Assembly (NCBI GenBank): GCA_964630875.1
Contig: CAZVXF010000024.1
Span: forward strand, 1-17,491
DNA: 17,491 nucleotides
Direction of reading: 5' to 3'
From: DAIDHZ01 sp035480255
GTDB taxonomy: Bacteria; Chlamydiota; Chlamydiia; Chlamydiales; SM23-39
The notes beneath the pieces were generated by a model. The model was given only the letters and a program-made list of their open reading frames with translations. It ran no database searches and was not told where the DNA came from. The position numbers and the translations under genes were made by a program. Below are positions 7,258 through 16,026 of the stretch, in pieces (position 1 is the first letter of the stretch; every line of letters begins with the position of its first letter).

Positions 7258-8607
7258 GTGAGTAGTATTCTACAATTATTTAAACCAGCGCCTAGCATTC
7301 CTGAAATCCAGGATCCCGGTGTCGTTAATAAATCATATAAGTACTGGAGAATACGCACATTTTACGCCATGTATATTGGCTACGCTTTCTACTATTTTAC
7401 GAGAAAAAGCTTTACTTTTGCCATGCCTGCGCTCCAGTTGGAATTGGGACTTAGCAAATTTGAACTTGGTCTTTTGGGAAGTATTTTAAGCTTGTCGTAT
7501 GGCGCAAGTAAATTTTTAAGTGGCATGTTGGGTGATAAATCCAATCCTCGCTACTTCATGTCTGTGGGTCTTATTCTGACAGGTATATTCAATCTTTTCT
7601 TTGGCATTTCCTCTGCAATGTGGGCATTTGCTCTATTTTGGGGGCTCAATGGTTGGTTTCAAGGTTGGGGCTGGCCTGGTTGTGCGAAACTGCTCACGCA
7701 CTGGTATTCTCAATCAGAAAGAGGCCGCTGGTGGAGTATTTGGAGCACATCTCATAACTTAGGTGGTGCCTTAATTCCAATTGTTGCTGCAGTTTGTGCT
7801 CAGCAAATGGGATGGCGCTTTGCGATGTATGTTCCGGGAGTGATCTGCATTTTATCCGGGCTCTTTATCATGAACCGATTGAGAGACACGCCCCAATCCC
7901 TGGGACTTCCTCCAATTGAAAAATTCCGCGACGATTACCCGAACGTTAAGGCCAAAGAAATGGGCTCTGAAAGAGAGCTTTCCGTAAAAGAAATCCTCTT
8001 TGAATATGTTCTTAAAAATAAATTTATATGGGTTCTTGCCTTTGCGCAATTTTTCAATGGAATGATTAGAACTGCGATCAATGATTGGAGCATGCTCTAT
8101 CTGATTGAAGTAAAAAATTACACAGCTGTGGAGGCGGGCCTTTGCGTATGCTGGTTTGAGGTGGGTGGATTTTTAGGAATGCTTGCTGCTGGATGGGCAT
8201 CTGATCTCTTCTTCAAAGGAAAGAGAAACCCAATCAATGTCATTTTCTCAACAGCGATTCTTGGCGTTCTCCTTGTATTTAGATCCGCAATTCTCCCCTA
8301 TCCAATCGTAGATGCGATCATTCTTTTCATGTTTGGCTTCTTTATCTTTGGCCCGCAAATGCTCATTGGCCTTACTGCGGCTGAACTCTCTCATAAGAAA
8401 GCGGCTGCAACAGCCACTGGCTTTGCAGGCTGTTTCGCTTACTTAGGAGCAGCTGCTGCTGGAGCCCCGCTTGGCGCACTCGTCAAGGCAAGCGGCTGGG
8501 AAAGCTACATCTTTACACTCATTGTCTGTGCAGGCTTAGGAGCCTTGATTGTGTTACCACTGTGGTCTGTCAAAACACGCGAAGAAAAAGTCCCTTCAAA
8601 AGCGTAA
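7258..8607 (+). CDS. uhpC: Hexose-phosphate/phosphate antiporter, OPA family of MFS
   Basis: An MFS transporter of normal length (449 aa) with about twelve hydrophobic segments and a central hydrophilic loop around 205-245. GWFQGWGWPGCAKLLTHWYSQSERG (132-156, continuous from GWFQGWGWP to HWYSQSERG) is the organophosphate:phosphate antiporter signature. The two substrate-binding arginines known from GlpT/UhpT appear as R49 (YYFTRKSF) and R271 (GMIRTAINDW). In chlamydiae this protein imports host glucose-6-phosphate in exchange for phosphate, so it fits an intracellular lifestyle. It is transporter-like rather than sensor-only, despite the uhpC name. The start is GTG 7258, with AAAGG 5 nt upstream; the overlapping ATG at 7256 runs straight into TGA. 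dnaE follows after 73 nt, the chlamydial order. Confidence 0.9.
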   Translation: MSSILQLFKPAPSIPEIQDPGVVNKSYKYWRIRTFYAMYIGYAFYYFTRKSFTFAMPALQLELGLSKFELGLLGSILSLSYGASKFLSGMLGDKSNPRYFMSVGLILTGIFNLFFGISSAMWAFALFWGLNGWFQGWGWPGCAKLLTHWYSQSERGRWWSIWSTSHNLGGALIPIVAAVCAQQMGWRFAMYVPGVICILSGLFIMNRLRDTPQSLGLPPIEKFRDDYPNVKAKEMGSERELSVKEILFEYVLKNKFIWVLAFAQFFNGMIRTAINDWSMLYLIEVKNYTAVEAGLCVCWFEVGGFLGMLAAGWASDLFFKGKRNPINVIFSTAILGVLLVFRSAILPYPIVDAIILFMFGFFIFGPQMLIGLTAAELSHKKAAATATGFAGCFAYLGAAAAGAPLGALVKASGWESYIFTLIVCAGLGALIVLPLWSVKTREEKVPSKA

Positions 8608-8680
8608 AATATGCTCGCAATCTCCTTGAATCTCATAAAACATACGTCATGAGAAATCCAGTTTCTGATACATTTGTCCT

Positions 8681-11600
8681 ATGACCTGGATTCCTCTCAA
8701 CGTTCATTCGCAATACTCCATTCTCGATTCGACGGCGTCGGTCAATGCAATCGCTGAGCGCGCAAAGGCGTATCAAATTCCTGCATTGGCTTTAACGGAT
8801 CAAGGCAATTTGTATGGCGCAGTTGACTTTTATAAAGCGTGCAAAGCAGCTGGAGTGAAGCCCATTTTTGGTTGCAAGATTTGGATGGCGCCGACTTCTC
8901 GTTTTGAGAAAAAACGCGTATATGGAATGCCGAATGGATTCCCTATTTTGTTACTTGCAAAAAACAATGTCGGCTATCGCAATTTGTGCAAGTTGAGTTC
9001 ACTTGGTTTTCTGGAAGGTTTTTACTATCAGCCGCGAATTGATAAGGAGCTACTTGCAAAGCATAAGGAAGGCTTGATTTGCCTAACAGGGCCGACAACT
9101 GGCCCTCTGGGATATCAAATTTTGCAAGGAACGGAAGAGGCGTTACTCGAAGAAGTGCGTTGGTATCACGACCTGTTTGGAGAGGATCTCTATCTTGAAA
9201 TCCAGAGATATCCTTTGAATTTGGAGGAGATGCAGGAAGGTTGGCTGCAACAAAGAGCGCGTGATTTAGATGCAGCGCAAAGGAAAGTGGAGAATCGGTT
9301 AAGACAATTGAATCTTCCGCTTGTTGCGACAAGTGAGATCCATTACTTAGACAAATCCGATTGGCAAGCGCATGAGGTGCTATTAAATATTCAATCTGGA
9401 GAGACCGTTGTCACTTGGGAAAGAGATTCAATGGGGAATGCAAAAAACCGCATTCCAAATCCAAAAAGAGAAACGGCTGCAACGCATGAATATTATTTTA
9501 AAACTCCGGAGATGATGCAGCAGCTCTTTGCTGATTTTCCGCAAGCCCTTGAAGAAACAGTCAAAATTGCTGAAAAGTGCAAATGCGATCTCGATTTTAA
9601 AACGAAGCATTATCCCGTATTTATTCCTCCAACTTTTGAAAGCGGAGATCGGGCAAAGGTAGCGATCCAATATCTTCGCGATACGTGCATCCAAGGCATT
9701 GAAACGAGATATACAGCCAAGCATTTAAGCGAGGTGCAAAAGAAATATCCAGGCAAAGATCCAAAGCAAGTTGTTCGAGATCGTTTTGAATATGAATTTG
9801 GCATTCTCACATCCAAAGATATGACCGACTACATGCTCATTGTAAGTGACTTCATCAATTGGGCAAAACAGCGAAAAATTCCAATGGGACCAGGGCGCGG
9901 ATCGGCTGCGGGTTCGATCATTGCTTATTTAACGGGGATTACCGATATCGAACCCCTTCGCTTCCATTTGTTCTTTGAAAGATTTATTAATCCAGAACGC
10001 GTTTCGTATCCTGATATCGACGTCGACATTTGCATGAACCGAAGAGGTGAGGTCATCGATTATGTCGTTGGCAAATATGGAAAAGACAAAGTCGCTCAAA
10101 TTATCACATTTGGAACGATGAAGGCGAAAATGGCCATACGCGACGTTGGACGCGTTTTAAACGTGCCGCTTGCGAAAGTCAACAGTATTGCTGCCCTTGT
10201 TCCTGAAGACCCAAATATGACGCTTGAAAAGGCCTTTGCAATCGATCCTGAGTTAAAAACTCTGATGGATACAGATGAAGAAGCGCGCCAAGTATTGGAA
10301 ATGGCCAAAAAGACGGAAGGTTCGATACGCAATACAAGCACCCATGCAGCAGGTCTAATTATTTCAGAAAGTGCAATTACCGATCATATTCCCGTTTGCA
10401 CAGCAAAAGACTCTGAAATGGTCGTTACGCAATATGCAATGAAGCCTGTCGAAAGTGTCGGCATGCTAAAAATTGACTTTTTGGGATTGAAAACACTGAC
10501 CTCTCTCCAAGTTTGTGCAGACGAAATTGAGAGAAATACTGGCCTTAAAATCGATTGGAGCAATCTTCCTCTCGATGATCAGAAGACCTTTGATCTGATT
10601 AATCAAGGCAAAACACTGGGTGTCTTCCAAATAGAAACCGGAGGAATGGCCGACCTTGCAAGACAACTGCATATCGATTTTTTTGAAGAGATTATCGCAG
10701 TCGTGGCGCTCTTCCGTCCAGGTCCTATGGACATGATTCCTTCGTATATTAGTCGTAAGCATGGAAGAGAAGCAATTGAGATCGATCATCCTCTGATGAA
10801 AGATATTCTTTCAGAAACCTATGGCGTGATGGTCTATCAAGAGCAGGTCATGCAAATTGCAAGCGCCTTGGCCGGCTATTCTCTTGGTGAAGGTGACGTT
10901 TTACGCAGAGCCATGGGGAAGAAAGACAAAGAAGAGATGGCCAAGCAGCGCGAGAAATTCATCTCTGGCTCTGCAAACAATCAGATCGATGCCGAAACAT
11001 CAGGCAGAATCTTCGATAAGATTGAGAAATTTGCATCGTACGGATTCAATAAATCGCATGCTGCTGCCTATGCCTATTTATCTTATGCTACGGCTTTCTT
11101 CAAGGCGCACTATCCGAAGGAATGGATGGCCGCACTCATGACGTGTGATCGCGATGATACCACAAAAGTGGCAAAACTCATCGGAGAGGCGCGCGCACTC
11201 GGAATCCCGGTTCTCCCCCCAGACATTCATGAAGCAGGCAGCCATTTTGCCGCTACGCCAAATGGAATCCGTTTTGCCATGTCTGGGATAAAGGGCGTTG
11301 GTAGCAATATCGTCGATACGATTATCGAAGAGAGGAAATCGGGAAAATATCAATCCCTTTTCGACTTTATCAAAAGACTGGAGAAAATAAGAATTGGTAA
11401 AAAACAGATCGAACTTTTGATTGAAGCAGGCTGCTTTGATTTTACTGGGTGGAGTCGCGATGCGATGCTCTTGAGTATTCCTTCGATGATGGAGCAGGCA
11501 AGCATTGCAGAGAAAGAATCATCTTTTGGCATTTTAAGCCTCTTTGAACAAGTGCAAGATTTCGCAGACCCGCCACAAGTCTCTCATCCCACACCCAAAA

Positions 11601-12334
11601 CAAAACTCTTGCAAAGAGAAAAAGAGCTTCTCGGCTTTTATTTGACAGGACATCCAATGGATGCTTTCAAACAAATCTTGAGACAACTCTCTTGCACTCC
11701 TCTTTGCGACTTTGAAAAAATATCTGATCACTCCTTCGTTCGCGCTGCCTTTATCATTGATGCAATCCAAGTCAAAATCTCGACGAAGAGCCAAAAGAAA
11801 TTTGCAATACTTATCATTAGTGACGGAATCGAGAAGTTCGAGCTTCCCATCTGGTCAGAGATGTTTGAAGAGAAAATTGGACTCATGAAAGAGAACCAGC
11901 TTCTGTATGCTATCCTTCAAATTGAACGAAAAGCTACAAGTCTGCAACTTTCTTGCAAATATCTTGAAGATCTTTCTTTAGTTGATGAAACAAAAATAAA
12001 AGAATGCGATGAGCTTTTTGATAAGCTTAAGATGCAGTCAAAGGAACCGAAGTGGAAAAAAGAGAAAGAAAAGGTCGCTGTTGTGGACAATGAAGAGACA
12101 AAGCACTACTCACTTTCATTGGATGCAGATAGAGTCCCTCTCAGCGCAATTTTACAGCTCAAAAGCCTGTTGCGCGAGCACCCAGGAAAGTCGACACTAG
12201 AGATCATGTTTAAAAGCGGACAAAAAAAACTTGGAATACTGTCCATTGATTCTCAATGGGGGGTCAAAGCAAATATTGATTTTGAGAAAAAACTCAACGC
12301 ATTTAAAAAGAATTTTGAATCATCGACACCTTGA
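8681..12334 (+). CDS. dnaE: DNA polymerase III alpha subunit
   Basis: The replicative polymerase catalytic subunit, 1217 aa, slightly longer than E. coli's 1160 and near the chlamydial size. The PHP domain opens the protein (VHSQYS 8-13, ALTDQGNLYG about 36-46). The palm carries GPGRGSAAGS (403-412) and PDIDVDI (444-450), whose D447 and D449 match E. coli D401 and D403. FRPGPMD, ending at D684, supplies the third metal-binding aspartate region. A helix-hairpin-helix lies near 868-900 and an OB-fold near 1019-1110. No frameshift or insertion was noticed. The ATG has no SD, but the N-terminus fits the PHP domain and no better start is evident. It is probably co-transcribed with uhpC. Confidence 0.97.
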   Translation: MTWIPLNVHSQYSILDSTASVNAIAERAKAYQIPALALTDQGNLYGAVDFYKACKAAGVKPIFGCKIWMAPTSRFEKKRVYGMPNGFPILLLAKNNVGYRNLCKLSSLGFLEGFYYQPRIDKELLAKHKEGLICLTGPTTGPLGYQILQGTEEALLEEVRWYHDLFGEDLYLEIQRYPLNLEEMQEGWLQQRARDLDAAQRKVENRLRQLNLPLVATSEIHYLDKSDWQAHEVLLNIQSGETVVTWERDSMGNAKNRIPNPKRETAATHEYYFKTPEMMQQLFADFPQALEETVKIAEKCKCDLDFKTKHYPVFIPPTFESGDRAKVAIQYLRDTCIQGIETRYTAKHLSEVQKKYPGKDPKQVVRDRFEYEFGILTSKDMTDYMLIVSDFINWAKQRKIPMGPGRGSAAGSIIAYLTGITDIEPLRFHLFFERFINPERVSYPDIDVDICMNRRGEVIDYVVGKYGKDKVAQIITFGTMKAKMAIRDVGRVLNVPLAKVNSIAALVPEDPNMTLEKAFAIDPELKTLMDTDEEARQVLEMAKKTEGSIRNTSTHAAGLIISESAITDHIPVCTAKDSEMVVTQYAMKPVESVGMLKIDFLGLKTLTSLQVCADEIERNTGLKIDWSNLPLDDQKTFDLINQGKTLGVFQIETGGMADLARQLHIDFFEEIIAVVALFRPGPMDMIPSYISRKHGREAIEIDHPLMKDILSETYGVMVYQEQVMQIASALAGYSLGEGDVLRRAMGKKDKEEMAKQREKFISGSANNQIDAETSGRIFDKIEKFASYGFNKSHAAAYAYLSYATAFFKAHYPKEWMAALMTCDRDDTTKVAKLIGEARALGIPVLPPDIHEAGSHFAATPNGIRFAMSGIKGVGSNIVDTIIEERKSGKYQSLFDFIKRLEKIRIGKKQIELLIEAGCFDFTGWSRDAMLLSIPSMMEQASIAEKESSFGILSLFEQVQDFADPPQVSHPTPKTKLLQREKELLGFYLTGHPMDAFKQILRQLSCTPLCDFEKISDHSFVRAAFIIDAIQVKISTKSQKKFAILIISDGIEKFELPIWSEMFEEKIGLMKENQLLYAILQIERKATSLQLSCKYLEDLSLVDETKIKECDELFDKLKMQSKEPKWKKEKEKVAVVDNEETKHYSLSLDADRVPLSAILQLKSLLREHPGKSTLEIMFKSGQKKLGILSIDSQWGVKANIDFEKKLNAFKKNFESSTP

Positions 12335-12390
12335 CTTTTTGTGCGCTCAAAAGATCTGTCGAAACACTGTGAAAAAACCCAAAGTTCAAC

Positions 12391-12419
12391 TTGACAGAAT
12401 CATCCGTTTATTTTAGGCT
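12391..12419 (+). promoter_or_regulatory. Sigma-70-like promoter TTGACA-N17-TAGGCT
   Basis: A perfect -35 TTGACA (12391-12396) is followed at 17 nt by TAGGCT (12414-12419), a 3/6 match to the -10 consensus. Transcription would start near 12426, only about 3 nt before the ATG at 12429, giving a nearly leaderless message. No terminator is evident after dnaE, so readthrough is an alternative source of transcript. Confidence 0.5.
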
Positions 12420-12428
12420 ATTTCTACT

Positions 12429-13352
12429 ATGCGAAAGACAATTTTTTTCTTTCTTTTCTCTATTCTGCCATTGATGTCGCTCGAGATTGAAGAGCTGAGT
12501 TGGGAAAATCAAGATGGCGCCTCAGCTCAAGAATTTAATGGATATCTGCAAAAAGCAATCAACGATAAAAATTGGTGGCATGTTGTCGATTATGCAGGCA
12601 TTCTTTCGTATCACTTTCCTTCAAGCCCTTTTGCTCAAGATGCAGCCTTTATCATCGGAGAAGCCTATCTCCATTTAAATCGTCCGTTCCAGGCTAACGT
12701 TTATTTCTCTGCCTATTTGAATACCCAAGCATCGCCTAGACGATTTGAAGAAGCCATTACTCACAAATTCCAGATTGCTGAACGGTTTGCAAATGGCGAG
12801 AAAAAACCGCTCTTTAATGATCACGGTCCAAAATGGTTGAGCGCAAAGGAAGACGCAATCGAGATTTACGACCAGGTCATTTCCACTCTTCCTCATAGCG
12901 AATTTGCAGCAAAATCTCTTCTTGGTAAAGCTAAAATTCAGGCCGAACTTGAAGACTATAAACCCAGCCTTGAAACGCTCGATTTATTGATCCGGCGCTT
13001 TCCAAAACATGAACTTGCAGCAGCTGCTTATTTAGAAAAAATTCATGTCTTCTATCTGCAGTGCCAAGGCCGAAGTTTAGATCCAGATTTATTAGATTTA
13101 GCGCAAGTCTGCTTGAAAAAATTCCGCACAGTATTCCCTCGTGAAGCGCGGATTCAAGAAGCAGAAGAAACGATCCATAAAATGGAAGAGGCTTTTGCGC
13201 AAAATCTTCTCACAACAGGCTCTTTCTTCCAAAAAACAAGAAAAATTCCAGCAGCAAAAATTTATTATCGCAAAGCCATTGCGAAGTACCCAAATACAGA
13301 AGCTGCAAACGAAGCAAAAGAAAAACTAGAAAAGCTTGACGATAGTATATAA
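12429..13352 (+). CDS. Exported TPR protein, BamD/YfiO-like
   Basis: A signal peptide (MRKTIFFFLFSILPLMSLE, about 1-18) is followed by helical repeat pairs typical of TPRs. The last segments (GSFFQKTRKIPAAKIYYRKAI, 264-284, then AKYPNTEAANEAKEKLEKL) strongly recall the C-terminal repeats of BamD. Earlier repeats are LLGKAKIQAELEDYKPSLETLDLLIRRFPKHE (164-195, GKAKIQAELEDYKPS then LIRRFPKHE being the clearest parts) and AAFIIGEAYLHLNRPFQANVYF (72-93). BamD helps insert beta-barrel proteins into the outer membrane. Unlike classical BamD there is no lipobox cysteine after the signal, so membrane attachment would differ. An LptE-like gene overlaps its end, and dnaE precedes it as in Chlamydia. The fold is well supported; the exact role is inferred. 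Confidence 0.7.
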   Translation: MRKTIFFFLFSILPLMSLEIEELSWENQDGASAQEFNGYLQKAINDKNWWHVVDYAGILSYHFPSSPFAQDAAFIIGEAYLHLNRPFQANVYFSAYLNTQASPRRFEEAITHKFQIAERFANGEKKPLFNDHGPKWLSAKEDAIEIYDQVISTLPHSEFAAKSLLGKAKIQAELEDYKPSLETLDLLIRRFPKHELAAAAYLEKIHVFYLQCQGRSLDPDLLDLAQVCLKKFRTVFPREARIQEAEETIHKMEEAFAQNLLTTGSFFQKTRKIPAAKIYYRKAIAKYPNTEAANEAKEKLEKLDDSI

Positions 13353-13938
13353 AATTTTCGCAGCTGCGATTCTTCTTTATCTCAGTAGTTGCGGTTATCG
13401 TTGGAATCAAGAATCTTCGACCCCAACTGTGGTCGTTCCATATATTGTAGGGGATGATGACGGGACGCTGACAGCGCAGGTCATTCGAACTTTGACTGCA
13501 ACAGGATCTGCAAAAGTCCTCAAAGAAAATGCCGATTATCTTCTAAAAATTTGCATTTCTCAGGATCAAAATGAAACCGTTGGTTATCGCCGAGATAAGC
13601 AAAAAGTAAACGGCAAAATCAGCAAAAATATTGTCTCCTGCGAGGGCAGAAGAACGCTGAGTGTGAATGCTCTCTTATATGAAGGATTAACTGATACAAT
13701 TGTTGCGGGTCCATTCATCATTTCTGCCGATTCAGATTACGATTATGTGGATGGAGACTCCATTCAGGACCTCGCTTTTTTGAATTCAGATCATGTCTTT
13801 ACAAAAGTTCTCCCTTTTTCTTTAGGGCAGCTTGAATCAATTGAAGCTGCACAAGAAGCAACGAGCAGAAATCTTTACGAAAAACTAGCACAAAAAATCG
13901 CAGACACGATTTTTTTAAGCTTCCTTCTTGAGAATTAA
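13336..13938 (+). CDS. LptE-like outer-membrane lipoprotein
   Basis: The lipoprotein signal ends in LSSC (16-19) with CGYRW following, the CGY pattern typical of LptE, which plugs the LptD barrel during LPS insertion. The 200-aa length, the VVVPYIVGDD strand soon after the lipid cysteine and a C-terminal helix (SIEAAQEATSRNLYEKLAQKI; SIEAAQEATSRNLYEKLAQK is the core) also fit LptE/LptE-like DUF families. No ATG fits. The start used is TTG 13336, overlapping the previous gene by 17 nt with weak ribosome-binding sequence, so translational coupling is likely. Identity as LptE itself is inferred from pattern and context. Confidence 0.65.
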   Translation: MTIVYKIFAAAILLYLSSCGYRWNQESSTPTVVVPYIVGDDDGTLTAQVIRTLTATGSAKVLKENADYLLKICISQDQNETVGYRRDKQKVNGKISKNIVSCEGRRTLSVNALLYEGLTDTIVAGPFIISADSDYDYVDGDSIQDLAFLNSDHVFTKVLPFSLGQLESIEAAQEATSRNLYEKLAQKIADTIFLSFLLEN

Positions 13939-13983
13939 TACCCTTTGCTAGAAATAACTGCATATTTAACTGCGTCGACTTAG

Positions 13984-14008
13984 CAATAAATTTTTTTATT
14001 GTTTTTTT
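13984..14008 (+). terminator. AT-rich rho-independent terminator candidate
   Basis: CAATAAA (13984-13990) pairs with TTTATTG (13995-14001) around a TTTT loop, followed by seven T residues (14002-14008). It lies 45 nt after the LptE-like stop. The stem has a single GC pair, so strength is uncertain. Confidence 0.55.
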
Positions 14009-14031
14009 AATTGCACTATATGGTTAAAATT

Positions 14032-14051
14032 TTTTCCTTAATAAAGGAAAA
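14032..14051 (+). promoter_or_regulatory. Hairpin covering the ribosome-binding site of the next gene
   Basis: TTTTCCTT (14032-14039) pairs perfectly with AAGGAAAA (14044-14051) around AATA. The right arm contains the AAGGA ribosome-binding site 6-9 nt before ATG 14058. Folding could limit initiation, possibly in a temperature- or growth-dependent way. The stem is short and AT-rich. Confidence 0.4.
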
Positions 14052-14057
14052 CAAATC

Positions 14058-15536
14058 ATGACAATAGTACCATTCAACCAAACCAAAAAAAATTCCGACC
14101 TTCCATCAACACTTGCTCTGGGAGTAGTTGCTCTCGCCACAGCCGCAACAGCCACAGCAGTGGATGCTTATGCTCGGGGTTCTGAACCCGTTTGGAAATT
14201 ACAGACTCCAGCAAAATTAGAGCGATCTGGATGCTATCTCGCCGGAAGTATTCTTGCTGTTTCAGGAATAATGACCGATAATCTTTGGGGAAAAGCTGGT
14301 TGCGCTATTGGAACTATAGCGAGCCTTTTTTGGGCTTCTAATAAAAAAGATTACCAAGATAACAGAGAGCTCTTGGCAATGAATCTAGAAGCGCAAAATC
14401 TATCTTTTCCAGAGATCGTCATTGAACATGGGCTCGAGAATCTCGGGTTTCTTCAAACCTCGATTCTACAACAAAAATTTAGTCAACATTTTGCGACTCA
14501 ATCTTTTACAGAAATTATCAAAAGTTGCCCTCTAGCTACAATTTTGCGATATCAGTTAGCAGATCCACAATTTATAGTTGAAAAATTCGTGCAGGAAGTA
14601 AGAAGAGGCAAGCTCCCTTATTTAAATCAATGGCAACCAAATGAGGATTACGAAAAGTTCCTATCTCCTCAGATGCACGAAGGGCTACGCAATATTCAGC
14701 AAGAATATCGAAGGATACCCAGCCTAAATCAAAAAGAAATTGAGATCAGCAAAAAATATCTTCAAAGAGCAGAACTTCTTAACCAACAACATGAAGATAG
14801 AAAAAAAAGAATCCCTCAACTTGCAGAAAAACACGTTCGAGAAACTGCTGGCATCGAACAAAAAAAAGCAGAGATTCAACAGCAACATAGTAATGAAATA
14901 CAGCGTATTGGAGAAAAATATCCAGATCGAACGAGTGAACAACAAAGAATATACGATGCAAAGCTCGCTAAAATCGCAACTGATGCGCGCCGAGCTGGTG
15001 AAGATACAAAAAGAGCAATCCTTGACGTATCAAGGAGGGAATCAGTGGGTTTACGAAATTGTGCGCCTCAAACAGTGAGCGCAACACGTGCTGCTGTTAG
15101 CGACAATCGCGTTCCAGTAGGAATTCAGCAGTCTTCCATTTTTAGCGCAAGCAACGAGCGCACAGCTGAAGAGGCTGGAAAATTAGCAGAACTGCGGTAT
15201 CTCGCGCGAGAAAAAGAAGAACTGAATTTGGTCATGAAAAATCCACAAAAAGTTATGCAAGGACAAACACAACAACGTCAGTACGATGAGGAAATGTTGG
15301 TGGCACGGAGTGCAAATGTTGCACAGCTGGCTTCGTTAGAAACATTTAAACAGCGATATTTGCAAGATGAAATCGAGCGTTTATCCAAAGAACTTGAGAA
15401 AGAGCGTTCGGCAACTTTTGACATAGGTGAACAACAACAAAGACACTATTATCAGGAGATCGCAGAAACAAGGCGTCAACATGCAGGGCAAATGCAGGCA
15501 CTAGAGGATGAACTCAATCGAGCTCTTTCTTCTTAA
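14058..15536 (+). CDS. Inc-like membrane protein with long coiled coils, function unknown
   Basis: Not assigned to a named family. Near the N-terminus are a hydrophobic stretch (about 17-38, STLALGVVALATAATATAV) and then a close pair (about 58-72 and 76-93) separated by a few residues. Such a bilobed hairpin is the hallmark of chlamydial inclusion membrane (Inc) proteins. No cleavable signal peptide is evident, which also fits type III export. Residues 100-200 look globular-helical; 205-330 and 370-492 are rich in E, K, Q and R with coiled-coil spacing. AAGGA before the ATG supports the start, but it is buried in a hairpin. Its stop codon overlaps that of the convergent gene in a shared TTAA. 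Inc identity is inference from topology only. Confidence 0.6.
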   Translation: MTIVPFNQTKKNSDLPSTLALGVVALATAATATAVDAYARGSEPVWKLQTPAKLERSGCYLAGSILAVSGIMTDNLWGKAGCAIGTIASLFWASNKKDYQDNRELLAMNLEAQNLSFPEIVIEHGLENLGFLQTSILQQKFSQHFATQSFTEIIKSCPLATILRYQLADPQFIVEKFVQEVRRGKLPYLNQWQPNEDYEKFLSPQMHEGLRNIQQEYRRIPSLNQKEIEISKKYLQRAELLNQQHEDRKKRIPQLAEKHVRETAGIEQKKAEIQQQHSNEIQRIGEKYPDRTSEQQRIYDAKLAKIATDARRAGEDTKRAILDVSRRESVGLRNCAPQTVSATRAAVSDNRVPVGIQQSSIFSASNERTAEEAGKLAELRYLAREKEELNLVMKNPQKVMQGQTQQRQYDEEMLVARSANVAQLASLETFKQRYLQDEIERLSKELEKERSATFDIGEQQQRHYYQEIAETRRQHAGQMQALEDELNRALSS

Positions 15537-15964
15537 CCGTTTTTCTCAAACAGTGTCAGCGTTTCCTCTGTCTCGAGCATATCGGAGAGGAAATGCTGCA
15601 ACACGCGCAAAACATATCGCGGACTGTTATAGACGCCGTACGTTGTAAATACAACCTCTAGATGTGCTTTCTCTTCTTGATTTGTTGCGATTAGCACAAA
15701 AGTCACGGGATTTTCACCTTCCATCTTTGGAATGATCCAAACAACGAAATGTTCATTGAAAAGGGTGACTTTCTCAGGACTTTCGATGACATGAAAGAAT
15801 TGCGTGAGATCATCGGATTCATCTTCTACGACTGATAAAGTATCAAGTAAACCCTGATCGTGAAGAAATCGAAGGTTGATTGAGACGATCCCATCGTGTG
15901 CGTGTTTGGGGAGATTACTCATGAAATCCTTGTAGGCCTGCTCGATCTGCGCCGGATTCTGCAT
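15533..15964 (-). CDS. Small acidic protein, unknown function
   Basis: A 143-aa protein with no signal peptide or membrane segment and a marked excess of D/E over K/R (roughly 24 to 9 by eye). The size, acidity and mixed alpha/beta character (FVVWIIPKMEG, VTFVLIATNQ, a C-terminal helix VLRVLQHFLSDMLE) would suit a type III secretion chaperone-like fold, but that is only a suggestion. It has a strong ribosome site (AAGGAG, 8 nt before ATG) and its own TTGACA promoter. It is probably a real, independently expressed gene. Confidence 0.75.
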   Translation of the reverse strand: MQNPAQIEQAYKDFMSNLPKHAHDGIVSINLRFLHDQGLLDTLSVVEDESDDLTQFFHVIESPEKVTLFNEHFVVWIIPKMEGENPVTFVLIATNQEEKAHLEVVFTTYGVYNSPRYVLRVLQHFLSDMLETEETLTLFEKNG

Positions 15965-15996
15965 AGGTACTTCTCCTTTTTTGACTATCTCTCCTT

Positions 15997-16025
15997 AATT
16001 TAAGCTAATTTGTAGACTTTGTCAA
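15997..16025 (-). promoter_or_regulatory. Promoter TTGACA-N17-TAAATT for the small acidic gene
   Basis: Read on the minus strand, TTGACA (16025-16020) is followed after exactly 17 nt by TAAATT (16002-15997), a 4/6 match to the -10 consensus. Transcription would begin near 15990, leaving a leader of about 26 nt that includes the GGAG ribosome site. The -35 box lies 2 nt outside the ispD coding end, so this gene is not solely dependent on ispD transcription. Confidence 0.65.
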
Positions 16026-16026
16026 G

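Noticed and set aside
8608..8680. CTCAT...ATGAG inverted repeat between uhpC and dnaE
   Set aside because: Only five paired bases, a long loop and no T tract; not distinguishable from chance.
8943..12200. Several 60-130-codon ORFs in other frames of dnaE
   Set aside because: dnaE is intact with all key motifs; the alternative ORFs are by-products of its codon usage.
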